The notes beneath the pieces are model-generated. The model ran no database searches, had not been told where the DNA came from, and was given only the letters and a program-made list of their open reading frames with translations. The position numbers and the translations under genes are program-made. Source: Holophagales bacterium (GTDB lineage: Bacteria; Acidobacteriota; Thermoanaerobaculia; Multivoradales; Multivoraceae). Taken from it: a stretch of 64,000 nt of DNA. Below are positions 22,501 to 32,917 of this stretch, piece after piece; the first letter of the stretch is position 1; the number at the start of each line of letters is the position of its first letter. The stretch is taken from positions 64,501 through 128,500 of the forward strand of contig VYDI01000019.1 of assembly GCA_009843505.1 (NCBI GenBank), written 5' to 3'.

Positions 22501-23563
22501 AGACGTCGAGGAACTCCCCGAACAGTCGCGCGGCGTCGTGCGGCCCCGGCGCCGCCTCCGGGTGGTACTGGACCGAGAAGATCGGCCGGCCGGTTGCCTT
22601 GAAGGCCTCTACCGTTCCGTCGTTCAGGTTGATCGCCGCCACCTGGCAGTCGTCGGGAAGGCTGTCGCCGGCGAGGGCGAAACCGTGGTTCTGGCTCGTG
22701 ATGGAAACCACGCCGGTCTCCTCGTCGCGAACCGGCTGGTTGCCGCCGTGGTGCCCGAACTTGAGCTTGAAGGTCCTGCCGCCGAGTGCCAGACCCAGGA
22801 GCTGGTGGCCGAGACAGATGCCGAACAGCGGCGTCCCGGAGTCGATCAGTTCCCGCACCTCGCCAATGATCTCGTGGAGCGGCTCCGGGTCCCCCGGCCC
22901 GTTCGAGAGCACCACGCCGTCGACCTCCAACGCGAGACACTCGCCAGCCGGGGTGCGCGCCGGCAACACGACCACCCGGGCGCCCTGCCGGACCAGCGAA
23001 CGAAGGATGTTCCGCTTGACGCCGAAGTCGTAGACCGCCAGGCGAACCTTCTCCTCGCCCTCCGGTTCGAGTTCGTACGGAGCCTCGCAGGTCACCTCGT
23101 CGACCAGGGCCCGCCCCTCCATCGTCGGCTGCCGCCGAACTTCCTCGACCAGCTCGGCGTCCGGCCGGTCGCAACTCGTGATCAAACCCCGCATCGCGCC
23201 GTGGTCGCGCAGCCGCCGCACCGCCGCCCGCGTGTCGATGCCCGCGAGCGCCGGCACGCCCGCCGAATCCAGATAGGCGCCCAGTTCGCCATCGCCCAAT
23301 CCCGAGCGGCGCGCGGTGAACTCGCGAACGACGAATCCTTCCACCCAGACCCGGTGCGATTCCTCCGCGTCGTCGTACGTCCCGTAGTTGCCGATGTGGG
23401 GCTGGGTCATGATGACGATCTGACCCCGGTAGGAGGGGTCCGTCAGGATCTCCTGGTAACCCGTCATCGAGGTGTTGAAGACGACTTCCGCGAAACGGCT
23501 GCCCTCGACCAGGGTCTCGCCGCGGAAGACGGAGCCGTCCTCGAGAATCAGACGCCCGGTCAC
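22493..23563 (-). CDS. carA: Carbamoyl phosphate synthase small (glutaminase) subunit
   Basis: Glutamine amidotransferase chain that supplies ammonia to CarB. The 356 residues comprise the N-terminal CarA domain (ILEDGSVFRGE, FNTSMTGYQEILTDPSY) and a class I glutaminase domain with the nucleophile in FGICLGHQLLGLALGG and the His-Glu pair in SVQYHPEAAPGP. The GTG at 23563 overlaps the mce stop as GTGA. It lies between mce and lolC in the run led by spoIID, away from carB. Confidence 0.96.
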   Translation of the reverse strand: MTGRLILEDGSVFRGETLVEGSRFAEVVFNTSMTGYQEILTDPSYRGQIVIMTQPHIGNYGTYDDAEESHRVWVEGFVVREFTARRSGLGDGELGAYLDSAGVPALAGIDTRAAVRRLRDHGAMRGLITSCDRPDAELVEEVRRQPTMEGRALVDEVTCEAPYELEPEGEEKVRLAVYDFGVKRNILRSLVRQGARVVVLPARTPAGECLALEVDGVVLSNGPGDPEPLHEIIGEVRELIDSGTPLFGICLGHQLLGLALGGRTFKLKFGHHGGNQPVRDEETGVVSITSQNHGFALAGDSLPDDCQVAAINLNDGTVEAFKATGRPIFSVQYHPEAAPGPHDAARLFGEFLDVCG

Positions 23564-23961
23564 CGCGCCGGCTCCGACAGTTCCAGCAGTACTCCGCCGG
23601 CGCTCTTCGGATGGACGAACTGAACCGTGGCGCCCTCGGCGCCGGGGCCGGGCCGCTCGCGCAGGAGAGAGAGCCCGCCGTCGCGCAGCTTCCCGTCGTC
23701 TCCGTGGACGTCGTCGCTCCGCATGCACAGGTGGTGAATGCCCGGGCCGCGCCGCTCGAGGAAGCGGCCCACCGGGGAATCGCTCGAGAGCGGCTCCAGG
23801 AGCTCGATCCGCGTTCCGCCGCAGGGGATCATCGCCACCCGCACCCCTTCGTGCTCGACCACCTCGATCGCCGTGATCTCGAGACCCAGCTTCTCGTAGA
23901 ACGTCCTCGCCTCTTCGATTGAAGGGACGGCGATCGCCACATGGTCCAGACCTGTGATCAT
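23560..23961 (-). CDS. mce: Methylmalonyl-CoA epimerase
   Basis: A 133-residue vicinal-oxygen-chelate (glyoxalase-fold) protein that interconverts the R and S forms of methylmalonyl-CoA. Motifs: GLDHVAIAVPSIEEARTFYEK at 4-24 with the metal His7, IELLEPL with the Glu ligand, GIHHLC with the second His, and the C-terminal HPKSAGGVLLEL. This is the standard layout. It is coupled to carA by GTGA and lies 2 bp after meaB, which supports a shared role with the mutase at 15.7 kb. Confidence 0.94.
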   Translation of the reverse strand: MITGLDHVAIAVPSIEEARTFYEKLGLEITAIEVVEHEGVRVAMIPCGGTRIELLEPLSSDSPVGRFLERRGPGIHHLCMRSDDVHGDDGKLRDGGLSLLRERPGPGAEGATVQFVHPKSAGGVLLELSEPAR

Positions 23962-23963
23962 TG

Positions 23964-25004
23964 CTATGCGCCTCGGTGTTGCCGCAGTCCGCCAACGAAC
24001 TCGCCGACCAGCCGGTCCGCCAGATCGTAGGGATCGCTGGCCGGCCCGGATTTCCGCGGCGCCCGATTCTGCTGCGAATCGTCCTCTCCGTCCAGAGCCT
24101 TCGAACCCCCGGCGGCCAGGAGGTCCCGCGCGAATCGCTCGTCGTCGACCGAGCCCATGGCCAGCTGCAGGACCTCCGCACGGTACAGGTCCAGCACCCT
24201 GCGCCGCAGCCGCGCCGACCGCCGGGCGCCGATCTCGCCTCCCGCCCTCAGCCGTTCGAAACACGCGGACACCGCGTCCAGGACCTCAGCCGCGCCGTCG
24301 CCCGTTCGCGCCACGGTCGGCAGCACCGCCGGCGGTTCGCTACCGGCCCCATCCGCCAGGTGGAGCATCTCCACGATCAACCGACGAGCGCCAGCGGCGC
24401 CCGGCAGATCGCTCTTGTTGACGACGAACACGTCCGCGACCTCCATCGTCCCGCTCTTGATGGCCTGAACGCCGTCGCCCAGGCCGGGCGCCGTCACGAG
24501 AACGACCAGGTCCGAGTTCCGGCGAATGGCGGTCTGCGCCTGACCGGTGCCCACGGTCTCGACCAGGATCCACGGGAAGCCCGCGGCATCGAGCAGATCG
24601 GTCGCCGCCGCGGCGGCCTGCGCCAATCCGCCGGCGGCGCCGCGTGAGGCCATCGACCGGATGAACACGCCCGGATCGGTCTCCAGGTCGGCCATCCGAA
24701 CCCGGTCGCCAAGCACGGCGCCGCCGGTCAGCGGACTGGTCGGATCGAACGCGAGGACCGCCACCGGTTCCCCCCTTTGCCGGAGCTCCCGGGCCAGAGC
24801 GGCCGTCAACGTGCTCTTGCCGACCCCGGGGGGTCCGGTCAGGCCGATCGTCATCGCGCGGCCGGCACGACGCCAGACCGTCTTCGCCAGGGCCTGCGTT
24901 TCACCGCCGCCCTCGATGGCGGTCAGAGCCCGGCCCAGACGCCGGGTTTCGCGCCAGGGCTCGGGGTCGTCCAGCCAGGCTTCGACAGTTCGCTCGGCGC
25001 TCAC
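23964..25004 (-). CDS. meaB: MeaB/ArgK-type GTPase, methylmalonyl-CoA mutase chaperone
   Basis: G3E-family GTPase that protects and reloads B12 on methylmalonyl-CoA mutase. The 346 residues have the P-loop GPPGVGKST at 57-65, the FDPTSPLTGGAVLGDRVRM segment, the Asp-rich SRGAAGGLAQA switch region, ETVGTGQ (switch II) and NKSD for guanine. The GTG at 25004 overlaps the spoIID stop as GTGA. The frame stays open upstream but only inside spoIID. Followed directly by mce. Confidence 0.94.
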   Translation of the reverse strand: MSAERTVEAWLDDPEPWRETRRLGRALTAIEGGGETQALAKTVWRRAGRAMTIGLTGPPGVGKSTLTAALARELRQRGEPVAVLAFDPTSPLTGGAVLGDRVRMADLETDPGVFIRSMASRGAAGGLAQAAAAATDLLDAAGFPWILVETVGTGQAQTAIRRNSDLVVLVTAPGLGDGVQAIKSGTMEVADVFVVNKSDLPGAAGARRLIVEMLHLADGAGSEPPAVLPTVARTGDGAAEVLDAVSACFERLRAGGEIGARRSARLRRRVLDLYRAEVLQLAMGSVDDERFARDLLAAGGSKALDGEDDSQQNRAPRKSGPASDPYDLADRLVGEFVGGLRQHRGA

Positions 25005-26854
25005 GATGCGAACCTGCCGACGTCGACCGCGCCGTAGTAGTGCCAGAGGATCTCGCGGTACGTCAGGCCGCGCTGCGCCATGAGGTACGAGCCGACCTGG
25101 CACATGCCGACGCCGTGGCCGCGGCCGCGGCCGGCGAATCGCCAGCCGGGAACGGCACCCTCTCCCGCTTCGGCGGTCAGCCGGACGAGGTGTTCGGGGA
25201 TGTCGAGCAGCCAGCGGATCGCCAGACCCTGCAGCTCGACCGAACTCCGCTCACCGACCAGGTCGAGCCGCGCCACCCGACCCGAGACGCCGCGCTCCAG
25301 CACTCTCATGGACCTGAGTCCCAGGCCGGGAAAGCGCTTCTCGACCGCGGCGCGCAGGGAAGCGTGCGACCGCCAGAGCGACCACGGCTCCGCCTTCGGT
25401 TGATCTCCAGTTCGCGGCGTCTCGTGAACGAGCAGGACCACCTGGCCGCGGACCAGGTAGACGCGCAGCCGGTCGCCCGGCGCGGCCGTCACGGACGGCG
25501 CAGGCACGCCGAGATCGCCAGGCCGGGTCCCCGGCGGAACCTTGGTCACCAACAGCGCCGGCTCGGAGGCCAACGGCACCAGCCGGCGGCGACCCTGCTG
25601 GCGCAGGTCGAGCCAGCCGCCGTCGAGACCGCCCAGGCTCCCATGGACAACTTCCGGATCGCCGCCGGAACGGGCGCGGTCGAGTCGCTCGTCGACCCGT
25701 CTCTCGCGCACCCCGCGAGCGCCGATGGACCTCAGCAGGTGCCTGGCGGGCGAGCCCTCGGCGCCGCCCGCCAGGGTCACGACTCCCCCTTCGACACAGG
25801 CCGTTGCCAGGGGGCCTCCGCCCGCCAGAAGAGGGAAGACGTGATCGACGAGTTCGGTACTGCCGCCGCAACTCGCCGTGAACAGTGCCTCCTGGAGCGC
25901 GCCGTCACGAAGCAGGATCTCGCCGCCGGTCGCCGCGATCGCGCGGTCCGAGACAGGGTGCTCCACGTCCAGACCGCCGTAGACCTGGCATAACGGCGTG
26001 GCGCAGAGGTCGTACCCCTCCCCCTCGAACTCGCCCAGGCGCTTTACCGCATAGGTGCGCGCGGCCACGGCCTGCGCCTTGATCGCCTCGATCTCCGGGT
26101 ACAGGTCCGGCCCGAGCTCGACCGGCACGACGCCGCGCAGGTAGTCCTCGAGCGGCGCCGCGTTGACGACATTCAGTCCGGACCGGTCGCTCAGGAAGAT
26201 CTCGAGCGCCCCCCGGTAGCGGCGGCCCAGGATGTGAACGACACCGTCCCGCGACTCGAGCCGCAGCCTTCGCCCCGCGATCCTGCCGACTCCATCGACC
26301 TCGAAGCCCGGCTCCTCCAGAACCTGGCCCTCGATGGTGATCCAGACGTCGTCGAACCCCTCGACATGAAGCCGGCCGCGGGCCTCCTCCGCTGCCTCCC
26401 GGTCACCGAAGCGGCCCACGCGGACCCGGTACAGGCCGGTGCCCGCGTCGAGCACCGAGTCCGCCTGCTGATCGAGCAGACTCGCCAGCCGGCCGGCCAG
26501 CTTCTCCGCCTGCACTCGATCCCGCAACGCCGCCACCTGCAGGCGATGAACCCCCGGGCTCGCCGTCCCCGGCCCCGCCAGCACCTCGAAGGAGCCGGCA
26601 ATCTCGTACCGCCGGCCGGTCTCGTCCACAAGCCACGAAGGGCCATCGCAGCAGGCAACCTCGACCCGCTCAAGGTCCGTGGCCAGCCCCAGCCGAATCT
26701 CCTCCGGCAGAACGATCGACGGAGGAGACGTCGCCGCACCGGGATGCACTGCCGGTGCCGTCGCCAGCAGCAGACAGGCCGCAACGCCCAGACCCAAGCC
26801 GGTCATCCACCGCTCAACCCTCTGTGATCCGCTCACTACCATCGCCCGATCCAT
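25001..26854 (-). CDS. SpoIID/LytB-domain protein with SPOR-like domain
   Basis: A 617-residue exported protein: N-terminal membrane or signal segment (about 17-37, MTGLGLGVAACLLLATAPA), a SPOR-like peptidoglycan-binding domain (about 95-175, LQVAALRDRVQAEKLAGRL, YRVRVGRFGDREAAEEA), then a SpoIID domain (NAAPLEDYLRGVVPVE, QAVAARTYAV, FTASCGGST) ending in GRGRGHGVGMCQVGSYLMAQRG. SpoIID homologues cleave glycan strands lacking stem peptides and bind denuded glycan through SPOR. The usual SpoIID insert is much longer here (about residues 340-520). No sporulation genes are near; such proteins in diderm bacteria act in division or cell wall turnover. First gene of the meaB-mce-carA-lolC run. Confidence 0.85.
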   Translation of the reverse strand: MDRAMVVSGSQRVERWMTGLGLGVAACLLLATAPAVHPGAATSPPSIVLPEEIRLGLATDLERVEVACCDGPSWLVDETGRRYEIAGSFEVLAGPGTASPGVHRLQVAALRDRVQAEKLAGRLASLLDQQADSVLDAGTGLYRVRVGRFGDREAAEEARGRLHVEGFDDVWITIEGQVLEEPGFEVDGVGRIAGRRLRLESRDGVVHILGRRYRGALEIFLSDRSGLNVVNAAPLEDYLRGVVPVELGPDLYPEIEAIKAQAVAARTYAVKRLGEFEGEGYDLCATPLCQVYGGLDVEHPVSDRAIAATGGEILLRDGALQEALFTASCGGSTELVDHVFPLLAGGGPLATACVEGGVVTLAGGAEGSPARHLLRSIGARGVRERRVDERLDRARSGGDPEVVHGSLGGLDGGWLDLRQQGRRRLVPLASEPALLVTKVPPGTRPGDLGVPAPSVTAAPGDRLRVYLVRGQVVLLVHETPRTGDQPKAEPWSLWRSHASLRAAVEKRFPGLGLRSMRVLERGVSGRVARLDLVGERSSVELQGLAIRWLLDIPEHLVRLTAEAGEGAVPGWRFAGRGRGHGVGMCQVGSYLMAQRGLTYREILWHYYGAVDVGRFAS

Positions 26855-26862
26855 ACGTTATT

Positions 26863-26888
26863 GGAAATACGCCAAAGCGGCGGTTTCC
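26863..26888. terminator. Imperfect hairpin between the dnaC-like gene and spoIID
   Basis: GGAAA (26863-26867) pairs with TTTCC (26884-26888), and CGCC with GGCG inside it. It lies between the dnaC-like stop (26946) and the spoIID start (26854), on the transcribed strand of both. It may end the dnaK-hspR-dnaC transcript; there is no T-run. Confidence 0.35.
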
Positions 26889-26901
26889 AGTCCCGCGGCG
26901 T

Positions 26902-26918
26902 CCGCTGGGACCCTCCCC
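26902..26918. repeat. Fragment of the 37.5-kb palindromic repeat
   Basis: CCGCTGGGACCCTCCCC is identical to 37643-37659, in the same orientation. It lies in the 91-bp gap between the dnaC-like gene and spoIID, next to the imperfect hairpin there. Confidence 0.5.
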
Positions 26919-26945
26919 CCTCCGGCCGATGCCGCGAGACGGGTG

Positions 26946-27695
26946 TTACCGATGCTGATGCGCCTGCATTTCGTGGCGGAAGTCGCGGACGGCGTCGATG
27001 AGGATCGGCTTCGCCATCTGGTGGAGGCGGCTGATCAGGCTGGCGGGGACGCGGCCGGCCAGGGTCCGGACGCCGTCGGCGCGGTCGCCGTCAGCTTCGG
27101 AGGTCAGGTAGTAGTTGCTGGTGAAAAGGGTCGGCCGGCGGGCCATGTAGCGGCCGTTGATCAGCAGGTACAGCGTGTCGGAGACGAAGGGCGAGGGCCG
27201 TCGCGCACCGAGTTCGTCGACGACGACGACATCCGCCTCCTGGAGCGGACGCAGCAAGTCGGCCTGGTTGCGCGGAGCGTCGGGCTGGAAGGTCGCCTGG
27301 ATGTCGGCGACCAGACTGGTGAAGTCGACGAAGCGGCCGCCGACGCCGTACTGCTCGGCCAGTTCGATCAGCACCGCCACGGCAAGGTGCGTCTTGCCCC
27401 GGCCGCTCGGGCCGATGAACACGAGTCCGGCTTCGTTCAGCGATCCGTCGAACTCCATGAACTCCTCGATGTACTGATCGCAGTCGCGGCGCGCGGTGAG
27501 GAGTTGATCACCCACATCCCCCGCGAGCCGGAAGTTGGTGAGCCGGCAACCCTGGTACTTGGGCGGAATGCCCAGATCGTCGACGCGACGACCGCGGACG
27601 CGGGTCGAGTGGCAGGTGCAACGTCGTGCCCGGTTGGTCGCGAGGTCGACGATCCAACCGCGCCCGCCGCAGAGTTCGCAGCCTTCCTCGTTCAC
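26946..27695 (-). CDS. DnaC/IstB-like AAA+ ATPase (possible helicase loader)
   Basis: A 249-residue AAA+ ATPase of the DnaC/DnaI/IstB group. Walker A is GPSGRGKT at 95-102, Walker B VVVDELGA; TSNYYL is the sensor 1 region and SRLHQMAKPILI includes the arginine-finger stretch. The N-terminus has four cysteines, C6-x-x-C9 and C26-x-C28, probably a zinc site. IstB proteins lie next to istA; there is no transposase here, so a replicative helicase loader role is more likely. The GTG start overlaps the hspR stop as GTGA, so it is the last gene of the dnaK transcript. Confidence 0.78.
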   Translation of the reverse strand: MNEEGCELCGGRGWIVDLATNRARRCTCHSTRVRGRRVDDLGIPPKYQGCRLTNFRLAGDVGDQLLTARRDCDQYIEEFMEFDGSLNEAGLVFIGPSGRGKTHLAVAVLIELAEQYGVGGRFVDFTSLVADIQATFQPDAPRNQADLLRPLQEADVVVVDELGARRPSPFVSDTLYLLINGRYMARRPTLFTSNYYLTSEADGDRADGVRTLAGRVPASLISRLHQMAKPILIDAVRDFRHEMQAHQHR

Positions 27696-28048
27696 TCCTC
27701 GTCCTCGACCTTGACCAGCGCGCCGCTTCGCACCCAGACCAGGGCGTGCCGGCGCCGGACTCCCCGGCGGCGGTCCGCGGCATCGCGCTCAACGATCGAG
27801 AGTAGCCGGTCCCGCTCGGCCTCGAGTCGCGCCAGCCGTTCCTGCAGCGCGAGGATGACCTCGACACCGGCCAGGTTGACCCCCATGTCCCGGGTCAGCG
27901 TGAGGATCGACTCGAGCCGGTTCAGGGAGTCCTCGTCGTAGAGGCGGGTGTTGCCATCGCTCCGCTGTGGCTCCAGCAGGCCTTCACGCTCGTACAGCCG
28001 GAGGGTCTGGGGATGGATGTCGTAGCGCTCGGCGACCTTGCTGATCAT
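27692..28048 (-). CDS. hspR: HspR-type MerR-family heat-shock repressor
   Basis: A 118-residue MerR-like regulator. The helix-turn-helix with the HspR signature IHPQTLRLYEREGLLEPQRS begins near residue 11, followed by LYDEDSLNRLESILTLTRDMGVNLAGVEVIL and a C-terminal coiled coil (QERLARLEAERDRLLSIV). HspR binds HAIR sites and represses dnaK operons, with DnaK as co-repressor. The start is unclear: ATG 28048 is used here; GTG 28051 or the GTG at 28123 next to the dnaK stop are alternatives. Its place right after dnaK, without grpE or dnaJ, fits feedback control of this operon. Confidence 0.85.
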   Translation of the reverse strand: MISKVAERYDIHPQTLRLYEREGLLEPQRSDGNTRLYDEDSLNRLESILTLTRDMGVNLAGVEVILALQERLARLEAERDRLLSIVERDAADRRRGVRRRHALVWVRSGALVKVEDEE

Positions 28049-28123
28049 CACGTAGCGGCCGCCCCCCACCCGCCGGCGGCGGGACGGGGGACGGCGTCCA
28101 CGCGACGACCGTGGCGGCGCCAC

Positions 28124-30073
<1,950 letters not shown>

Positions 30074-30184
30074 GACTCTCTCCTGAATCGTCCGCGCGGT
30101 GAGCGCGACGGGTCGGTTTCTCCGTTCTGCGGCGCTTCCGGGCGGGTGCGGATTCAACCGCCTGCCTGGCCCAGCGCGCCAGAA

Positions 30185-30213
30185 ACCCTAAGACCTAAGC
30201 GATCTGTTGTCAA
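30185..30213 (-). promoter_or_regulatory. dnaK promoter (sigma-70 type)
   Basis: On the minus strand TTGACA (30213-30208) and TAGGGT (30190-30185) are separated by exactly 17 bases. The -35 is perfect and the -10 keeps TAnnnT. Overlapping it, CTTGACA-N7-GCTTAGG matches the HAIR operator (CTTGAGT-N7-ACTCAAG) at 9 of 14 positions, so an HspR site is possible but weak. Confidence 0.7.
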
Positions 30214-30296
30214 GTCCCCGGCAGCAGGAATCTGCTTGGGACATGCTCAGATTGCGCCCGGGGACTGCCTTCGGACGGGCCGGATCAGCATGGAAG

Positions 30297-30776
30297 TCAG
30301 CCGCGGCTCTTTTCGACGTACCGCATCCTGAGCTGCGCGAGAAGATCCTCGAGCAGCGCCGTCTCCTGTTCGGAGACGTTGCCCCGCGTCTTCTCCTGCA
30401 GCACCGACAGCAGGTCGATGTGGAGCCGGGCCCGCGGCAGATCCTGGGCGCTCTGACCGTCCGGTAGCTGGGCGTCGCCGAGCAGGAAGGCGATCGGCTC
30501 GGCGAGTACGGCGACCAGGTCCATGAAGCCGGGAGACTGCGCCCCCCGCGGCGGCATCCGGGGGGCCGCCGCGTCCTCGTGGCCCGGGGACGGCGTCGCG
30601 GACGGAGCCTGCCCAGCCCCGCCGGCCGGCGCCTCGCCCGGACTCGCCGGGTTGTCCTCACTGGCGCCCGAGGGCGGCTGTTCGGCGGTCGGCCCGGCTT
30701 TCTGCTGCTCGAGGAAGCGGTACTCTTCCCGCAGTTCGCCGTCGTCCGTGAACATCCTTCTGTCGGTGACCTTCAC
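30297..30776 (-). CDS. DUF1844 domain-containing protein
   Basis: A 159-residue protein with a disordered, Pro/Ala/Gly-rich first half (residues 25-80) and a folded C-terminus. The latter reads FMDLVAVLAEPIAFLLGD, then ARLHIDLLSVLQEKTRGNVSEQE and LLEDLLAQLRMRYVE, the DUF1844 pattern. The function is not known. The GTG at 30776 has GGAGG 6 bases upstream. It is divergent from mazG, with 22 bp between the two start codons, so their promoters must overlap the coding ends or be shared. Confidence 0.8.
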   Translation of the reverse strand: MKVTDRRMFTDDGELREEYRFLEQQKAGPTAEQPPSGASEDNPASPGEAPAGGAGQAPSATPSPGHEDAAAPRMPPRGAQSPGFMDLVAVLAEPIAFLLGDAQLPDGQSAQDLPRARLHIDLLSVLQEKTRGNVSEQETALLEDLLAQLRMRYVEKSRG

Positions 30777-30798
30777 TTCCGACCTCCGCTTCCCACGA

Positions 30799-31656
30799 AT
30801 GCAACACCCTAGCAAAGGAACCGCGGCCGGAACCGACTCCTGCTCGCTCGCTCCGATCGCCGATCTGATCGACCGGCTGCGCGTCGACTGTCCCTGGGAC
30901 CGTGAGCTGTCGCTGGCGGATCTGCGGGCGTATCTGATCGAAGAGGCCCACGAACTGGCCGCGGCGATCGACGAACGTGATCCCGCCGCGATCAAAGAGG
31001 AACTGGGTGATCTATTGTTCGAAGCGGTCTACGTCGCCCGCCTGACCTGCGCCGAGCTGGAGATCAAACCGGGCGACGCGCCTCTTGCCGGGGCGATCCG
31101 CTCCGTGATCGACAAGATGGTCGCGCGACACCCCCACGTGTTCGGCGACGAGAAGGACCAGGCGAAGGCCGGTTCCGCGGCCGAGGTCGCGGCAATGTGG
31201 GAGCAGCGGAAGCGGAGTACCGACGGCGAGCGCTCCGTGCTGGACGGAGTGCCGGTCTCGCTCCCGGCGCTGGTCGGCTCCTACCGGCTCGGGCAGAAGG
31301 CGGCCGGCATCGGTTTCGACTGGGACTCGATCGAAGCCGTGCGGGCCAAGGTGGCCGAGGAGCTCGGCGAACTGGACGATGAGACGGCAAGCGACCAGGC
31401 CGGCCAGTCCGCCGAGGCGAAGGCGCGGGTCGAAGAGGAGCTGGGCGACGTGCTGTTCGCGGTCGCCAACCTCGCCCGCCACCTGGACGTGGACCCGGAA
31501 CGCGCGTTGGCGGCGGCGAACCGGAAGTTCCGCCGCCGTTTCGCGGTGATGGAGACGGAACTCGAACCCGGCGGCGACTACCGGGTGGAGGAACTGGAAC
31601 GGCTGTGGGAGCGGGCGAAGCGCCGCGAAGGTCCGGCTTCGCCCGGCGATCCTTAG
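30799..31656 (+). CDS. mazG: MazG nucleoside triphosphate pyrophosphohydrolase
   Basis: A 285-residue all-helical NTP pyrophosphatase that clears non-canonical or excess NTPs. Two MazG domains: the first with DCPWDRELSLADLRAYLIEEAHE and EELGDLLFEAVY (metal-binding EExxE and ExxD), the second with RAKVAEELGELDDE and VEEELGDVLFAVANLARHL. The ATG at 30799 lacks a clear ribosome site. It converges on the S41 gene, with two hairpins in the 42-bp gap. Confidence 0.93.
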   Translation: MQHPSKGTAAGTDSCSLAPIADLIDRLRVDCPWDRELSLADLRAYLIEEAHELAAAIDERDPAAIKEELGDLLFEAVYVARLTCAELEIKPGDAPLAGAIRSVIDKMVARHPHVFGDEKDQAKAGSAAEVAAMWEQRKRSTDGERSVLDGVPVSLPALVGSYRLGQKAAGIGFDWDSIEAVRAKVAEELGELDDETASDQAGQSAEAKARVEEELGDVLFAVANLARHLDVDPERALAAANRKFRRRFAVMETELEPGGDYRVEELERLWERAKRREGPASPGDP

Positions 31657-31690
31657 CCGCCTTCGGCGGCGGGCGGGTCAGAGGACCCGC
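31656..31690. terminator. Two hairpins between mazG and the S41 gene
   Basis: GCCGCC-TTC-GGCGGC (31656-31670) and GCGGGTC-AGAG-GACCCGC (31673-31690) are perfect stems in the gap between the convergent stops. They probably act as a two-way terminator; no long T-run is present. Confidence 0.6.
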
Positions 31691-31698
31691 GCACCCGG

Positions 31699-32910
31699 CT
31701 ACTGCTGGTTCGGCTCGGCGGGCCCCTCCAGGATGAGCAGCAGAGCCTCGTCCAGGACCGGATCCAGGCCGTCGTCCCTCTCGCCCAAGGCGAACGCACT
31801 CAGGCGGTGTTCCGCGCTGACCCGGATTCTGCGGTTCAGCCGTGCACCCTCAGGGTCCGTGTAGAAGGCAGCGGTCGTCTCGAGGAGGCCGCCCCCGTTC
31901 GGCAGCTCGATCTGCTGCAACGTCCCGGCATAGCCGAAGGTCGACTCGCCGCTGTGGTCCGCGTCGACCGCCTGACGCAGAACGGCGGTCACGATCTCGG
32001 CCGGTCCCTGCGAACTCCGATCGGTCAGGACCTCGATATCTCCCGAGTACAGACCCCCCACGCCCTCGAAGGTCTCGAGCTTCCGGTCCTCCCGGTCGAT
32101 CAGGCTGCCCAGCTCGCCAACGGCGAACAGGCCCGCCACCGCGTAGGCGGCATTCGCGGAACCTCCGGCAACGCCGCGGAGATCGATCAGCAGGGAGTCG
32201 CCGGCGTAGCCGTCGAGCAACGCCTCCACCTGGGCCGCCGTGCCGGAACCGAAGCTCGGGATCCTCAACACGCCGACCCCCCGGATCTCCTCGAACTCCG
32301 GCGGAAGCGGTTCGTACTCGTCCAGGGTCAGGCTCGCTTCGATGCTGTTGCCAAGCCGCACCAGCTCCAGGTTCAGTTCGGAACCGACCGGGCCGGCGAG
32401 CTGGCGCCGCAGCTCCCAGAGAGGTATCGCGCGGGACGAACGACCGTTGATCCCGGCGACGATGTCACCCGGCTCCAGACCCGCGATCTCGGCCGGACTG
32501 CCGCCGTCGACCGCGACCACATAGGCGGTGCCGCGCTCCTTGAGCACAAGGGCGCCCGAGTGCCGGCGGCCCACCTCACGCGCCGCCCGGTACGACTCGA
32601 CCTCGCTCGCCGGTACGTAGACCGAGAAGGGATCGAGGGCATCCGTCACGCCATCCATGGCGCCAACCGTCAGACCGCGTCCGTCGGTCTCCTCGACGTA
32701 CGAGCCGCGGATCAGCCGAAGCACCTCCTCCCACAACGCGAGGTACTTGTAGATCGAGTCCCGTCCGGTGTCTTCCGCGTCGTCGCTGGCGCCCAGCCAG
32801 GCGCCGCCGGCGAGACTCAGGACCAGAAGCAGCGACAGGCAGACGACCGTCAGCCGGCCGCCGAACCCGCGGCGATTCGCCCGCGACGGCCCGCTGCCTT
32901 CCGCTTCCAC
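31699..32910 (-). CDS. S41-family protease homologue (CtpA-like), active site degenerate
   Basis: A 403-residue exported protein with one N-terminal membrane segment, a CtpA-like N-terminal domain (GAMDGVTDALDPFSVYVPASEVE), a PDZ domain (VVAVDGGSPAEIAGLEPGDIVAGINGRS region) and an S41 core. In CtpA the core has GSASASEI with the nucleophilic Ser and, later, FGKGTVQ with the general-base Lys. Here the first reads SSQGPAEI (Ser replaced by Gly) and the second FGYAGTLQ (Lys replaced by Tyr or Ala). Both catalytic residues are therefore missing, so it is probably not an active protease. The GTG at 32910 lies 7 bp after the STAS stop, so the two are co-transcribed. Confidence 0.85.
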   Translation of the reverse strand: MEAEGSGPSRANRRGFGGRLTVVCLSLLLVLSLAGGAWLGASDDAEDTGRDSIYKYLALWEEVLRLIRGSYVEETDGRGLTVGAMDGVTDALDPFSVYVPASEVESYRAAREVGRRHSGALVLKERGTAYVVAVDGGSPAEIAGLEPGDIVAGINGRSSRAIPLWELRRQLAGPVGSELNLELVRLGNSIEASLTLDEYEPLPPEFEEIRGVGVLRIPSFGSGTAAQVEALLDGYAGDSLLIDLRGVAGGSANAAYAVAGLFAVGELGSLIDREDRKLETFEGVGGLYSGDIEVLTDRSSQGPAEIVTAVLRQAVDADHSGESTFGYAGTLQQIELPNGGGLLETTAAFYTDPEGARLNRRIRVSAEHRLSAFALGERDDGLDPVLDEALLLILEGPAEPNQQ

Positions 32911-32917
32911 CGCTCCC

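Noticed and set aside
25001..26854. Evidence for endospore formation
   Set aside because: SpoIID homologues with SPOR-type domains occur in non-spore-forming diderm bacteria, and no other sporulation gene is near.
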